In this document: positions 22,501-35,599 of the stretch, one piece after another | How the letters are laid out: every line of letters starts with the position of its first letter | Numbering within the stretch: the first letter of the stretch is position 1 | NCBI GenBank assembly: GCA_001600095.1 | Contig: BCIX01000002.1 | Coordinates: 248,001 to 312,000, forward strand | Direction of reading: 5' to 3' | DNA: 64,000 nt | Source: Bullera alba | Lineage: Eukaryota; Basidiomycota; Tremellomycetes; Tremellales; Bulleraceae | The notes under the pieces: generated by a model | The model's input: only the letters and a program-made list of their open reading frames with translations | What the model was told of the DNA's origin: nothing | The model's database searches: none | Translations under genes and position numbers: made by a program

Positions 22501-25500
22501 GGCCACACCTCGGCGTCTTTCGTCCATTTCCCGCTGGCAGCAAGGTCAATCCCAGCTGTATACAATCCTTGATCCACTCACGCTCTCGACGAGATTTTGT
22601 TGTAGAAGAACGAGTTGAACAGGTACACTTTCTCCTTGACAGCTTCGTCAAGATGGCTGATCACGTATCTGCACCAATCGGGTTAGTGACATTTACCAAG
22701 AGACTAGTTCTATACTCACTTCAGACCAAACTCCAACAACGTATCGTTGAGAAAGTCTTGAATTTCGACACGATGTCTGTCTCCTTTGGTAATGCTCAGA
22801 TCGGCCCTGCCGCGGAGGGGATAGTGAAACAAGCTGACAAGTCCCAAATCAGCCGAGTGTCCGACATCCAGCCGAGGGTCTTTACTTACAGAACGTTCCG
22901 CTCGGCGAGTGGTAGGTCAGGCCGGATCGGTCGAGTAGGGGGCGGATCTCCTTCCCGTATCTCAGAATCATCATCATCGTCTTCCTCATCATCTTTGTAG
23001 GTAATGATGTCGCTGATTCCGCTGTTTCGTGTTGACCGTCTGAGAGGTCCGGAGCGAGTCGATCCTCCAAGCGCAGGCGAATCCGACTGCTTTGTCCCAC
23101 TACCACTACGACTACCATCTCCATCAGCATCAGATATCGGGGTGGTGATCACGACGCGCGAAAGACAGACTTACAAAAACAATGTAGGCTGCAGTGGGTC
23201 AAACTTAGTAGGAACTTTAGCAGCTTTAGGACGGGGCGCTTTCTTCGGCTCTTGCTTCAATTGATCGAAAGCGGTCACCGGATTTCCGGAGGTGGATCCC
23301 GGTACGCCGCCCTTCCCGCGAGGGGGAGGCGCATTGATTGCGTTTTCCTGGCAATCAACCAAAATCGGGAACGCATTAGTAGGACTAAGACCGGTCAGCT
23401 CAAATTATCTGCGGCCTTCAAAGTGCAAGTGCCTTACATTAACATGCCTGCTTTCAGGCCGTTCGGGTCCTGTTGGCGCCAAGCCCGGATAAACGTCTGC
23501 GCTTCCTCGCTGCCATCCTCGAAGAAGAGAAACAGTTCAAAATCCTTGAACGCCTCGGCAGCTATTCGCAATGTAAGCACCGCCCTTGACGATTTGACAT
23601 GCACTTACTACGGTGGACTATGCCCGCAATCTCATCTCTCTGCCTCGGCGCACTACCAAGGTTGACACTGAACATGAGCATGGGATTCTTGGGCCCATCG
23701 CAATACTACGCCCTGGGCTCAGTTGACTTCACCAAAGTCGAGTCGGCACTCACCTGGGTCGTGTTGATGCAGTGTGATGGTAGGTGGAAGAAATTTTGGG
23801 GGTCCGCCCCGTCACTGAACTGGAGGCCATCTTTGGCGAGTCGAACTGTCTTGAGCTGGCAGGTATACTTCCCGCCATTTGTGTGGTAATATGATTTCAT
23901 TATTTCCGCAGGGGCGACTGGCCTCAATGGCCTAGTCGAGGAGCCTCCGATATTACTGCTCTTGAGGCGGCCAGAAGGCCCCATCCCTATGCCGGGTTTC
24001 GATTTGCGAGGTTCTTGCTTGTTCTCCTGTAGCCCATGGCGAGTCAGCTACGAAACTCGGCACACGGTTGTGGAGGCTCACATTGAAAAATTTCGACGTC
24101 GTCCCATTGTCGTTTGTCCGGTCCTGATTACTGGATGTACTGGCATTCGTTTGGGTCTTGTCCAACCTGTCGAGCCGCTTTTGTCGTAATTCCGCCTGTT
24201 TCCGTGCTTGTATGGCAGATTGCCCCGAGGGATAGGTCGATACGAAATTGACATCCGACTCGTATTCGTTTTGGATCGAATCCCCTCCATCGACTTCGTC
24301 TTCGACCGCTCCTTCCGACCCGTAGTCATTTGACCCGCGGGTGAAGTCAAGTTTAGACTGCGATTGCCGAGCTCTCGATCGTGCTGGCTGTTTGCCATTT
24401 GCCTTGGTGTCGAGCGATTTTCGGCTGCGGCTTGTACCCATGGGTTTCGAGCTACCGGCGTCCTCGAATTCATCGGAGTCGTTTGGTCTTGTAGAGGCGT
24501 GGGATTTGCCTTTCGGTCTCTTTGGTTGTGGGCTGTCCTCGGACTCGGATGAAGACACCTCTCGAATAGGAGCGTTCTCCGCTTTCCGCCGAGGTGGACG
24601 AGATGGGCCAGCACGGCTCGCTCCAGGAGAAGGTTCTCGAGGTCGTTGTATGGGATCGCCTCTGATCCGCTCTGAGTGATCGAGGGACGGAGGGGGGCTT
24701 AGTGATCCGTCGCTGTCATCGTCCACTCTGAAGGGCGAGGCTATATTCCCATCTCCAATTCCGAAGCCGGATTGGGACTTTCGTTTTGGGGTGTCGACGG
24801 GAGGGGGTCGTCGAGTGGCTGGCTGATCCTTCTCCGGGGACCTCGAAGAGCCAGAAGCCGATTGCAAGGGACTCCGCGAAGCGGCAACATCGCTCAAGTG
24901 GATTGTTTTCAGCTTGCCCTGATTTGACGTGGTGGATTTGAGTGCAGAGTAGCTACTTGGAGCGACGGCAGGCTGGTGATATGACTCGCGTGAGAAGAGA
25001 GTGCTCTTGCTGGAGGAACCAGCTGCGGCGTTGGGAGCTGATCCGGGAGTGCTTTGTTGGCCAAGTCCTGACTTTGCCCGTGTGTTCGTTAACGCAGACG
25101 GCTTGTTGGTGGTGTTCTGACCAAGTTTGAACGGACTGAAACCCTTGCCTCCTCCTCCTCCTCCTTTTGCTTTGGATCCCTGGCCATTTTGTTGATGCTG
25201 ATTACGTTTGGCCTTGAGTTTCCCCTGCAGAAGATGCTCAGTTGAGTTTACATTTGTGTAGACACAACCAAAGCTATACTTACTTTGAGATCCAGCAATT
25301 TCTCAGGCATAGTTGACTCCTCTATGTGCCTGTACGTATGCATCAGTTGATCTTCTCATATCGTCGTATCGCAGACAATTATCATGGTAGGGCAGAGTAC
25401 TCACCTCTCCTCGGCATCACTCGACACAGTCATGTCAACTGAATCATCCGCCTGCGTCTGCTCTTTCGTCGGAGCTTTCTTCCTTCTACCTCCATACGTC

Positions 25501-25565
25501 GTCACCTTCGGATTTCGAATCACGTTCATCTTGTCCGGACTGTTGTAGATGGCGTCGCTCTCCAT
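19543..25565 (-). CDS. ULP2: ULP2/SENP6-7-type SUMO protease, 1767 aa
   Basis: The enzyme removes SUMO, especially poly-SUMO chains, in the nucleus. Fourteen exons fit: 25565-25405, 25329-25284, 25224-24082, 24026-23754, 23705-23609, 23561-23438, 23384-23175, 23111-22890, 22833-22720, 22668-22582, 22533-22420, 22367-21792, 21745-21598, 21531-19543. The sum is 1768 codons. The C48 peptidase core runs from about residue 760 (EIQDFLNDTLLEFGLKYV) through DFIVVPINENFHW. The triad is His866 in FHWFLAI, Asp1063 in TFDSLGG and Cys1115 in QQGNFVDCGLF. About 180 acidic, Ser/Pro-rich residues are inserted between His and Asp, a spacing of 17 residues in yeast Ulp1. Both flanks are long, charged and probably disordered, with many Ser-Asp-Glu stretches that could bind SUMO or be phosphorylated. 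The large size and split domain fit the ULP2, not the ULP1, branch. Confidence 0.9.
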
Positions 25566-26094
25566 GACCGCATTGTCCGATGGAGATGGCGGTATGAGGT
25601 CGGAAGAGCGGGGCTCTCAGAGATAGCGATGTGTCTCCTGTCGATGGCGAGGAGCTTGACGGTCTGTACAGGTTCCAGCTTCAGCGAGGTGGTCGGTACT
25701 GATGTTGCGATCACTCTTCTATCCCAATGCACCCTGCTCTCTGCGTCGAGACGTGCGTGAGGCGAGCCGGACCAGGAGAGAGAGTGCTAAATCTGATCGA
25801 GGCGCTGCGAGGATCCAACTTGAACGACCAGCCGTGTCCTCTGCTTTTTGGAAACCTCTTGCTAGATCAGAAGGATTGACAGCGTTGCCCTGACGTGAGA
25901 CGCTGAGTGTGTAGAAGAGCAAGAGAGGTATGTTGGGCCCAGCAGGTATCAGACAGTTTGACGGACATCGAAATGCGAAAGTGGAGGTGTTCCAACCCAA
26001 ATTTCCATCCCGTCACGTCCAGTCTCGGATCTCGTGTCCCCCTTTCCTCGAGACGGTAGACTCGACTTGACAGCGTTTTACAGCAACGACAAGT
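25566..26094. promoter_or_regulatory. Divergent promoter between ULP2 and the WRAP53-like gene
   Basis: 529 bp separate the two start codons. A stop codon in frame lies about 54 nt upstream of the ULP2 ATG, so that start is probably correct. No TATA box or clear factor site was recognised. Confidence 0.6.
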
Positions 26095-27801
26095 ATGGAC
26101 GGGATTCATGAGGGTCAACGGAACGCGGAAGCCGGTCCTTCAACTGTGACATGGCCCTCGGCACCAACGATGGACTGGTCGACAGCACCGCGCCTGATCA
26201 AAACCCACCGCATGGCCGATACAAAACCACGCGTCGGAGATAATTTCTACAGGACGGCAAGATGGTATGTCCTCCATCACGAGATCAAGGAGTCTGCTGA
26301 GTATACATATAGGTGTATGGACGGATCTGCGATCTTGACCACGGAGGAAGATCGAAAGATCACGATATTCGAGTAAGTGCTTCCTCCCTGCTGCAGCTCT
26401 TGCCTGACTGACGGGATGAGCAGTACCGTCCGCGAAGACTCGTATCTCAACGGAAAGGCGATTGCCCAGCCAGACGCGGTGCATGCGACAGCGTGGTATC
26501 CGACAGCTAGTACAACTTCCCCAGAGACATTCTGCTTTGTGGCCAGTGTACGAGACAACCCCGTGAGGCTGATCGACGCCACGAATGGTCGTGTGAGTCT
26601 GTGCGTCGTCACCTCGGGCTGGCCTCCGACCGATACTGATCGGGTCTCAGACAAGAGCCACGTACTCGATCATCGACCACAGAGAGCGGTTCATAGCACC
26701 ACATAGTCTCGCGTTCAATCCCTCAGCGTCAAAGTGAGTCAGGATACGTCGACCTGATCCCGTCATCTGACTCTCTGTACCCCTTGGTAGACTCTATTGT
26801 GGGTTTGAGAATGCTATCGAGGTATGCGACATCTCCAATCCTGGAGCCAATACTTCGGAACGGCTCAAGACCACCGCCACGAGGAAAGACAAGGGCAGCG
26901 GTCAGAAAGGTGCGTCAAACCACATTGACCCCACCCCACCGCAGAGTTACTAGCTGATGGAATGGGCTACAGGCATCATATCTGCTCTGGGCTTTTGTCA
27001 TGATTACTCTGGCACTTTCGCTGCGGGTTCTTATTCCGGTACGGTAGCGATATACAGTGAAGACACGGGTGGTACGCAATTACAACATTTAGAAGGCGTC
27101 ACCGGCGGCGGAGTCACCCAGGTGAGCTTCCTATCTTCAGAACCTCAGTGACACAGCTGACAACGACTACCAGGTGGCATTTCACCCTTTATCTCCTACC
27201 ACCTTCTTTGTCGTGTCTCGGCGGTCCGATGTCATCCAGGTGTTTGATCTGAGGGATACCAGCGCACCGATAGCCGAAATGGTCAGGGAGGGGGATACCA
27301 ACCAGCGTCTCACGTTCGATGTGGATCCATGGGGGAGGTATTTAGCCTCGGGGGATCAGGTGAGTCGGCATATATAATATCCTGCATTCGGGGAGAGCAG
27401 CCTGCTGATCAATCCTTTAGCACGGAACTGTCAAGGTATGGGATATCAGTGATCTCACCAAGACAGAGCCGATATTCCAACAAAGCTTACTCGGAGGTGA
27501 GAGACATCTCTACACAGACACGAGGTATACCTACTGACGCTACGAAGACTCTGTCGGCTCGGTACAATTACATCCCTTCGAGCCGCTCCTCCTGACAGCT
27601 TCCGGATCGAGGTCATACCTCAGAGCCTCTATATCTGACGACGAGTCGGGTACAAGCAGCAGCGACGAGTCTGATGATGACGGGGAAGAAGTATCAGCCA
27701 CTGCGATGGCTCAAGGCATTGCAGAGAGCATCCTGCCTTCTCGATCCCCATCTTTTACAGATGCGGAGGGGAGTCTCAATATATGGTCTTTCGGCTCATA
27801 A
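26095..27801 (+). CDS. SWT21: WD-repeat protein of the WRAP53/TCAB1-SWT21 family, 421 aa
   Basis: WRAP53 delivers telomerase and small Cajal-body RNAs in animals; yeast Swt21 is a spliceosome-linked relative. Nine exons (26095-26264, 26313-26372, 26424-26592, 26651-26733, 26791-26909, 26973-27121, 27174-27359, 27421-27496, 27548-27801) give 421 residues. Diagnostic blocks are RWCMDGSAILT, FVASVRDNPVRLIDA, HSLAFNPSASKLYCGF, GIISALGFCHDYSGTFAAGS, HPLSPTTFFVVSRRSD, REGDTNQRLTFDVDPWGRYL and HPFEPLLLTASGSR, in the order of the human blades. The last blade carries an acidic Ser/Asp insert (ESGTSSSDESDDDGEE) of about 50 residues. The yeast symbol is used by family membership. Confidence 0.88.
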
Positions 27802-27862
27802 GCCGAACTACACCATCCACTCATATCTATAATCCAGGATGCATGATGTGTATCGGAAGTGT

Positions 27863-29623
27863 TCAGCCTTCTGCCGACCACACCGTGAATACGAATGCAA
27901 TCGCAGAACAGAGCATCAACCCGGCCCCGCCGTAGATCAGCTTGCTCCCTACTTGATCATGCAAATCCCCTTTTCCCAGGGCGTCCCTACAAGCCTTTTC
28001 CAACTCCTGGCCCAAAGTCTCCCTGGAGAACTTGGCTTCGACTCTCTTCTTCGCCGCCTTTGCCATTCGCAATCTCTTCTCATCTGGCAGTTGGATCATC
28101 TCCGCCATTGCCCTCGCCCAATCCTCTTCCCTGGGCGGTCGGAGCCAGCCTGTTTCGACATCGATTACTGTCTCTTTTGGACCACCCGAGTTGACGGCTA
28201 GGACGGGGACGCCACAGGCTCCAGCTTCGATGGGGACTATACCGAAGTGCTCATTGCTGGGGGTGTAGAGTAGTCCAAGGGTGTTTGGCGACTGTAGGAG
28301 GTACGATCGCTGAGCAGCCGAAAAGTTGACTAGGAAGAATACTTGGACGTCTGAGTTATGGGAATAATCTTCTCCGCCAATAAGGGAATGCTTCAAGCCC
28401 AGCTCGTCGCATGACCTCCGCAGATCGTTCAAGGTCTGCTGGTTCTCGTCTAACTTCTCGTCGTACCCGCCTGCGCGACAGTCAGCTGAGTCCTCCCGCC
28501 ATGTAGGACTCACCGGCAATAACCAGTCTCAAGGATCTGAAGACCTCTCTGTCGATCAAGGCGTCCGTTTCTAGCTTCTTGAAGGCAGTGAGAGCCAACT
28601 TGATGTTCTTCTTCGCCTCGAACCGGTTTAGCGATACCAGCGTGGGCCTGTCCCTGGAAGACTCTGGTTGGCTACGTTGCAGAGGAACGGATAGCCACTC
28701 ACGACTCGATGAGATCGACGCCATCATCCTTTCCGACTGCTTTGCCCTTGCCTTTGCGCCACTTCGTAGACTGACACTGCTCGATGTCCACACAGGGGTA
28801 GACAACCCGTGGAGGTCGTTTGGACAAAGAGGGGAAGGCTTTGCTGTACACTTTGGCCGTGAACTCCGAGTTTGAAAGTATGACATCGGACTGGCCTACA
28901 ATTCATCATGTCAGTACGTCCGAAAAGCAAGATTGTGTCTCGCCCCACCTGTGGTGAACTCTTCCAGCTTGTCCACTGGCCAACGATATGCCCGCCTGAG
29001 CAACCCCGCACCCTGGCGCTTGACCTCTTTGTCGTTGAACGTCCAGCCTGCACTGAGGAGCTTGTCTGGGAAGTGGCAGTAGAACACGACTCTTGACCCG
29101 CTGACAAACTTGAGCAGAGGCACAGCCACCGATTGCTGATCCACGATGAATACGTCGAAGCGGGGCAAAGGGGAGAGCGGGTTGAAGGGGGATGCTGGAC
29201 CGGGGAGGAGTAAGGAGAACAGCAGGAGTACTGCCAGTAGCAGCGATCTCAGGATTGAGCATACAATAGTTGCGGGGAATCTGGGATGTAGAGTCATGGG
29301 TATCGAAGATCCCAAGACTCGCACCTGCAGAGTACCTAAACCACCCGTTAACATTGGCCATAAGCGGCGGAAGGTGATAAGCTCACCATCTCTGGTCTCG
29401 TCGAAACACCGCTTGACATCATGTCGGGAGGTGAAGACGGTGACGTCGTGTCCCAAATCTTGTAAAGCTACAGCAGCGTCCACCACTAATCTTTCCGCTC
29501 CTCCTGCACATTCCGGATCAGCTTCTTCCTCGATGAAGAACCGGCGATTCAGCTGTAATAGTCACAATACGTACCTATTCCCAGATCGGGGTGAATGAAG
29601 CCGATCCTCAGCTTCTTCGCCAT
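27863..29623 (-). CDS. ALG2: ALG2 alpha-1,3/1,6-mannosyltransferase, 497 aa
   Basis: ALG2 adds the second and third mannoses to dolichol-linked oligosaccharide on the cytosolic face of the ER. Six exons (29623-29575, 29503-29387, 29335-28949, 28895-28703, 28653-28514, 28470-27863) encode 497 residues, the usual size. The GT4 fold is clear: [20 protein letters not shown] at the N-terminus, [26 protein letters not shown], then [17 protein letters not shown] and the nucleotide-sugar site [20 protein letters not shown] hydrophobic stretch around residues 105-125 and a C-terminal segment ([18 protein letters not shown]) are membrane anchors typical of ALG2. It is convergent with the WRAP53-like gene (61 bp between stops) and divergent from DIS3. 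Confidence 0.95.
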
Positions 29624-29979
29624 GGCTGCGCTGTCGACCAGGTCAGTGCAAACTGCAACTTGCAAGATCAAGTGCAAGATAAGTCGAGTGTCAAGGATGT
29701 CGGACTTCTCGCAGCCGCGGACAGACGTTTCAGGTCAGCCTTATGACTGACGTAATGTGCCTGAGAGTGAAATAGCCTTGATTAGAAACTGATTGTTATC
29801 ACGTGCAGCGTGAGTTGTAATTGCATTACAAAACCTTGACCTTGACCTCCACCTCTGCTTTGCAACATTTCGCCTCCCCGCGAGCTGCGATTCTGCGATC
29901 GTCCCAACGACTGACTACTTCGCATCGCACTTCCTATCATCCCAGCACCTAGCAGCCGAGCAAGAGCTTTGTCCGCAGT
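29624..29979. promoter_or_regulatory. Divergent promoter between ALG2 and DIS3
   Basis: 356 bp between start codons. A CRE-like TGACGTAA lies at about 29748 and an E-box CACGTG at about 29800. Both are plain motif matches; no further evidence of use. Confidence 0.55.
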
Positions 29980-32900
29980 ATGGCAGCTTTGACAGCATCA
30001 ATGCCTTCCGCGGGCTCTTCCAGCGTTCGGCCACCGATCACCATTCTCAAGAGATCGAGGGAAGATTTGCCTTTGGCCCATAACAAATTCTTCAGGAAGA
30101 CAGCTCGAGGCAAGGTCCTGAATGGTAGGTCTACCCTCGTCGTTCACCCCTCCTGCGACACGAGAAGATGCTGATGACCTTGATAGTCCTTCGAGAGAGA
30201 TATGTGCGGGATGATATTCCATGTGGATTTGAGGACTGCCGACAGTGCAGGTCGTTCCCTGGTTACAAAGCCGTTTTGCCCAGAATCGGCTTCACAAAGC
30301 ACTCCAAGTATGACCTCAAACAGGGTCACTACCTGGTAGTCGACACCAACATCGTCTTGCACCAGGTCAGTAGGCGAATTCTTGTAGCCTTTATCGCAAG
30401 AGATAGGCTGATATCTGTATTCTAGATGGATTTACTGGTAGCACTTCCGTCAAACCTTCCCTTAATCGTTCCCTCTACCACATTGAGGGAGACCAGGCAC
30501 AGATCTCTACCACTCTACAACCGGCTCCATCAACTGGTACAGGATGAGGAGCGATGTGTCTGGGTCTGGTGGAACGAAGAGAGAAGGGAGACTGCGACCG
30601 TGTCCAAGGTGGAGGACAATGGCGAGAAGGAGGGTATCAACGACAGAAACGATCGAGGTGCGTGGCCTGTTCGAGTGACAATCCAGAGCTGATCGTCTCT
30701 TAGCTATTCGACAGACACTGCATTTCTACGATGAGCATCTTGAGGTTTCTTGCGCAAATCCCCCACAGCTGGTTCTCTTATCGGATGATCGACGTAACCG
30801 AGAGTTGGCATTCAAGGAGGGTATACAGGCCTGCAGCACGAAGGATTACGTGGATGGCATGGTGGGAGATGTTCGAGAGGCATTGGTCGACTTGGTCGTC
30901 GGTGGAGTAGACGACCTCGAGCCGTCCGAGCGCCGAGCAAGAAGAATCTACGATGAGGTGAGAGATTCGGGGAACGACAGTTCGTGGGGTTTTGACTGAT
31001 GTCCTATAGTACTTGCCCCAAGATGTCTTGACAGCAGGTGTCAAGAGTGGCCGCTACTTCCAGGGCCATTTCAACGCGAGTCAATACAACTATCTCGAGG
31101 TAAGTCTTGCATATCCATGTCTCTCGTTTTGGAGCTAAGCCGCCATAGGGAACCGTGATGGTCCCCGGGCTTGATAAGCGTGTCCTCCTCGTAGGCCGAG
31201 AGGCGATCAACCGATCGGTGGACGGCGATGTGGTAGTCGTTGAGATCCTGCCGAAAGACCAGTGGAAGGCACCGGGCGAGGAAGTCGTTGATCAGGATGG
31301 TACGTTATGTGGCCCCTTCGTTCTGCGTTACTTCCTACTGACATCCTTCTAGTCGTACTCAAAGACGACGATGCGGATGACGACGAAGGTGCTGGAATCG
31401 ACGAGGGCGAGAAGAAGAAGGCAGACGACGAGCGTATGGACGTCGAAGATAGGTCAGGCGGCAAACCAAGAGAGGTTCAGCCTACTGGAAAGGTCGTCGG
31501 AGTCACCAAGCGAAACTGGAGAGCGTGAGTGTTGTCCATATTTCTCATCGAGAAAGGCGCTGACTCAAGTTCAACAGCTACGTGTGTCATCTTGACCAAT
31601 CGTCACTCTCTGGAGCCGCCCTCACTTCGCTCTCCCAACAGACCGTCTTCGCGACCCCACTAGCAAGAACTCTGCCCAGGATCCGAATGCGTACAAGACA
31701 AGCTCCTGCGCTAATCGATCAGAAGATCTTGGTGACGATAGACTCGTGGTCTACAAACTCACGATACCCCGACGGCCACTTTGTTCGTGCTTTGGGTAAA
31801 GTCGAGAGCAAAGAAGCCGAGCAAGAGTCTCTCTTGTTGGAGTACGAGGTTCCTTATAGACCATTCGGCAAGGCAATTCTCAATTGTCTGCCAGTGGAGG
31901 GAGACAAGTGGGTCGTGCCGCCCAAATCGGATAGCAGTCTGGAATGGCGGGATAGAGAAGATTTGCGAGACTTGATCGTCTGTAGTATCGACCCAGTCGG
32001 TGAGTTGGCGTGTCAGCTGTGATGATATCGGCTAATGCGTGATTGCAGGTTGTCAAGACATTGACGACGCTCTGCACGCGAGGCAGCTGCCGAATGGCAA
32101 TATCGAGGCTGGTGTCCGTGAGTAACGCCCACGATCCTGTGTGCTCGGCTGATTGCATATGATAGACATCGCCGACGTGTCTCACTTTGTGCACCCTGAC
32201 AACCCGATGGACTCGGAGGCCGCTTCGAGAGGTACTACCGTCTATCTCGTAGACAAGCGAATCGACATGCTGCCGCATCTGCTCGGAACCAACCTCTGCT
32301 CGCTGCGTCCTTTCGTTGAGCGATTGGCTTTCTCCGTGATCTGGGTGGGTGAAGTTGGGCCGATGAACCGAGTTCCTGCTGACTTTTCCCCAGGAACTCT
32401 CGCCTGAAGCTGAGATCGTCAATGTCCGCTTTGCCAAGTCGGTGATTGCTTCCAAAGAGGCTTTCACCTATGCTGCCGCCCAAGAGCGCAAGGATAACAA
32501 GTGAGCTAGCTGAGTCCGCGCCGGGACACCATAGCTCATCAGCGAATCAGGTCCCTCAACGACCCCTTGACAATGTCTATACGACTGCTCAACTCTCTCG
32601 CCATCAAGCTCAAAGAAGGACGAATGAGAGCTGGAGCACTGTCGCTGTCCTCGCCCGAGCTGAAGATCCACCTCAACTCGTCGGAATCTTCGGAGCCGAT
32701 CGATGTGGAGCAGAAGGAACAGCTCGAGACGAACAGTCTGGTCGAGGAATTCATGCTGTTGGCCAATATCAGCGTTGCTGCCAAAATCCAGGAAACTTTC
32801 CCCGCGACTGCGGTGCTGAGAAGACACTCTCCGCCTCCCAAAACCAACTTTGAGGCTTTGCAGGATTTGCTCATGAAGCGAAAGGGAATGACTCTGGACG

Positions 32901-33759
32901 TGTCGAGCTCCGGTGCTCTAGCTAAATCCCTCGATGCCTGTGTTGTAAGTATATACAGACTTGGCAGTTTGACTTGAAACCGCTGACTTTATGCCACAGG
33001 ACCCCCAGTTGCCAGAGTTCAACACCCTCGTTCGGATCATGGCTACGAGGTGTATGCTTTCCGCGGAGTACTTCTGCTCTGGAAGCGTATCAAGGGATTC
33101 GTACGGTCATTACGGTCTAGCCAGTCCAATCTACACTCATTTCACGGTACGTTCCCCTCGTATCCGACATTCAGTCTGATCCCGGCTGACACCTTGGATA
33201 GTCGCCCATTCGTCGATATGCCGACGTTCTGGCTCATCGTCAGCTCGCCGCGGCCATCAATTACACCCCGCTCCACCCGTCCCTGCAGTCAAAGTCGCAC
33301 GTGGAGAAGACGCTCAGTGTGGTTAACAAACGACACAGGCTGGCTCAAATGGCCGGAAGGGCCAGTGTCGAGTTTTACGTCGGCTTGGCGCTCAAGGGCA
33401 AAGGAATGACTGTCGAGCACGGTAGTAGAGAAGAAGCGTTCGTCATTCGAACATTCAGGAATGGCCTAGCAGTCTTTGTCTCCAAGTGAGTCATCCTCAG
33501 TTCCGCATGATATCGCCCCGAGTCGCTCGCTGATGGACTCAGACTTGGACTCGAGGGCTTGATCACCTTCAAGAAAGACACACACGAGTTTGACGCCGAG
33601 AACTATACTCTGACGATCCCAAGACAGGATGGGAGCAAGGCCGTAGTAGGGGTGTTTGACAAGGTGATTGTGGAAGTGGGTATCGAGAAGGATAAGAATA
33701 CGCAGCGAGGAAAGGTCAAGATGGTCCTTCGGGAGCCTGTCAGCTCGACGGGTTTGTAA
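29980..33759 (+). CDS. DIS3: DIS3/RRP44 exosome ribonuclease, 1013 aa
   Basis: Dis3 is the catalytic subunit of the RNA exosome, with a 3'-5' exonuclease (RNB) and an endonuclease (PIN) site. Fifteen exons (29980-30124, 30187-30365, 30426-30657, 30704-30957, 31010-31099, 31149-31299, 31353-31524, 31578-31999, 32049-32117, 32166-32344, 32394-32500, 32551-32944, 33000-33146, 33202-33485, 33543-33759) give 1013 residues, the family length. The CR3 cysteines ([11 protein letters not shown]) precede the PIN domain with [16 protein letters not shown]. Two cold-shock domains follow, with an acidic insert at exon 7. The RNB catalytic loop reads [15 protein letters not shown] and HIADVSHFV, and [20 protein letters not shown] is intact. 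A C-terminal S1 domain closes the protein. All key residues are present, so it should be active. Confidence 0.96.
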
Positions 33760-34019
33760 ACAAGGTCCTCACTGTAGCATCTCATGCATCGCGCTATCTC
33801 GTTGGTCTCAATCATGCAAACGGCGTGTCAAGTGAGGAGCTGAGAACGAAATCATGCTGTTGCAGTATTGCTGCTCGTCATCTGCCGCGCTCTGATCGCC
33901 ATCACGACCTCCACTTTCTGGGACCAAACAAAAATTCAGTGCTAAGCTTACAAGTCTCCTTTTGCGTCTTCCATTGGTGGTCCAAATTGTTAACACTTGA
34001 CTCTATCCGCCACGCCGCC

Positions 34020-35550
34020 ATGTCCGGGGAACGCAGCACTGCAGGAGGATCCAGGCCGCTGAGTCTGGAGGAGTATAAACGATATGGAAGGCAGATGATC
34101 ATGCCGGGATGGGGTCTCGAGGGTGAGTCTGCTGATACCTCTCGAATTATGCTGACAGATTGACAGGCCAGGTCAAGGTGAAAGCAGCCAAGGTCGCCGT
34201 GGTGGGAGCAGGAGGTTTAGGATGTCCTTTATTGCAGTACCTAGCCGGCGCCGGTGTCGGTGTGTGACCGTACTTGTTGCAGGAAGCAAGTTCAAGATGT
34301 TGACGAGACGACAGGCACGATTGGAATCTTCGATCATGACGAAGTGGACGTTTCGAATCTACATCGACAAGTCCTTCACTCTTCTCGATCAGTAGGCAGG
34401 AATAAGGCTGAGTCTGCGGCTGAAGCTTGTCGAGCGTGCGTCTTTGACTTCTACTCCTCCTGGTGATACCCAGTCGCTAACGCTCCTGGTTCCAGCTTAA
34501 ACCCACACATCGAGATTCTTCCCCACGCCGAAGCCATCGACCAGCATAATGCTATAGAGTTGCTAGAATCCTTTGACATCGTTGTCGACTGCACCGATCG
34601 CCCCTTGACGCGATACCTCCTCTCCGACGCCTCCGTCCTTCTATCCAAGACGCTGGTATCCGGGGCGGCTATCTCGACCGTAGGACAATGGGCGGTATAT
34701 GGCGGTATAAGTGGGAAAGGCAAGCAGAGGGCTTGTTATCGATGTATGTGGCCCAGTATCATCGGTGACGGAGGTGGAAGGTGCGACGAACTGGGTGTGT
34801 GGGGAAGCACAGTCGGACTTGTTGGAGTTGCCATGGCGGGTGAAGTGCTCAAAGTGATTCTCGGGCAGGATGGTGAGTTGACAAAGAATGGATATACGAG
34901 CCGCTTGCTGATTACTTGATGGGTAGGGGACCCCTTACTGCATCTTTACAATCAATCAGGCGATCCTCTGGTCCGGACAATCAAAGTCCGACCGCCTTCG
35001 GCGAAGTGCATAGCCTGCGGACCGAATCGCACAATCACTTCCTTGGCCGACTTCGATTACGTGTCATTTTGCTCGGGACCCAAAGCTGAATCTTCAAGTG
35101 CGGAGACAAGCTGTAAGAGGATAAACCCGAAGGTGAGCGACTCCGTTCTAGTGGTCGAAGCAGACACTGAGCGCCATAAAGGATCTCGACGAATTACTGA
35201 GAGGAGAATCTGATAATCGAGTTGTCATCGACACGAGGCCTCTTGTAGAGTATGGCATCTGCTCATTGCCAAACACAATAAGTCAGTTCACAAGCACGGA
35301 TGTGACCATCGAGCTGACGCAACTTGTCCTAGATATGCCATTCGCAGACATCCTTAAGAAGCCAGAGGAAGTGCCGACAGCCAATGAGGTTTACTTTGTC
35401 TGTAGGCGGGGCAACGACTCCCTCGTTGCTGCCAATGCGCTGAGAGTGCACTTCGATAAGAGCGGGAAGAACGGTCCGACTGTGTCGGATGTGCGAGGGG
35501 GTCTGGTAGCTTGGAGCAAAGAAGTTGATCCAGAGTTCCCTGTCTACTGA
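34020..35550 (+). CDS. UBA4: UBA4/MOCS3 E1-like sulfurtransferase, 405 aa
   Basis: Uba4 adenylates and thiocarboxylates Urm1 for tRNA 2-thiolation and urmylation in the cytosol. Seven exons (34020-34122, 34167-34259, 34315-34435, 34496-34872, 34927-35132, 35182-35281, 35333-35550) give 405 residues. The ThiF-like domain has [15 protein letters not shown], the ATP loop [36 protein letters not shown] and [14 protein letters not shown]. Zinc ligands are CYRC and CIAC. The likely adenylation-domain cysteine is in [12 protein letters not shown]. The C-terminal rhodanese domain carries [10 protein letters not shown] and the active-site loop [11 protein letters not shown], so the sulfur carrier is intact. 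It is a bit shorter than yeast Uba4 (440). Confidence 0.95.
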
Positions 35551-35599
35551 GCGGTCACAAGTCAATTTCGTGAATTACTCAGCACATGCATCCTTGAGA

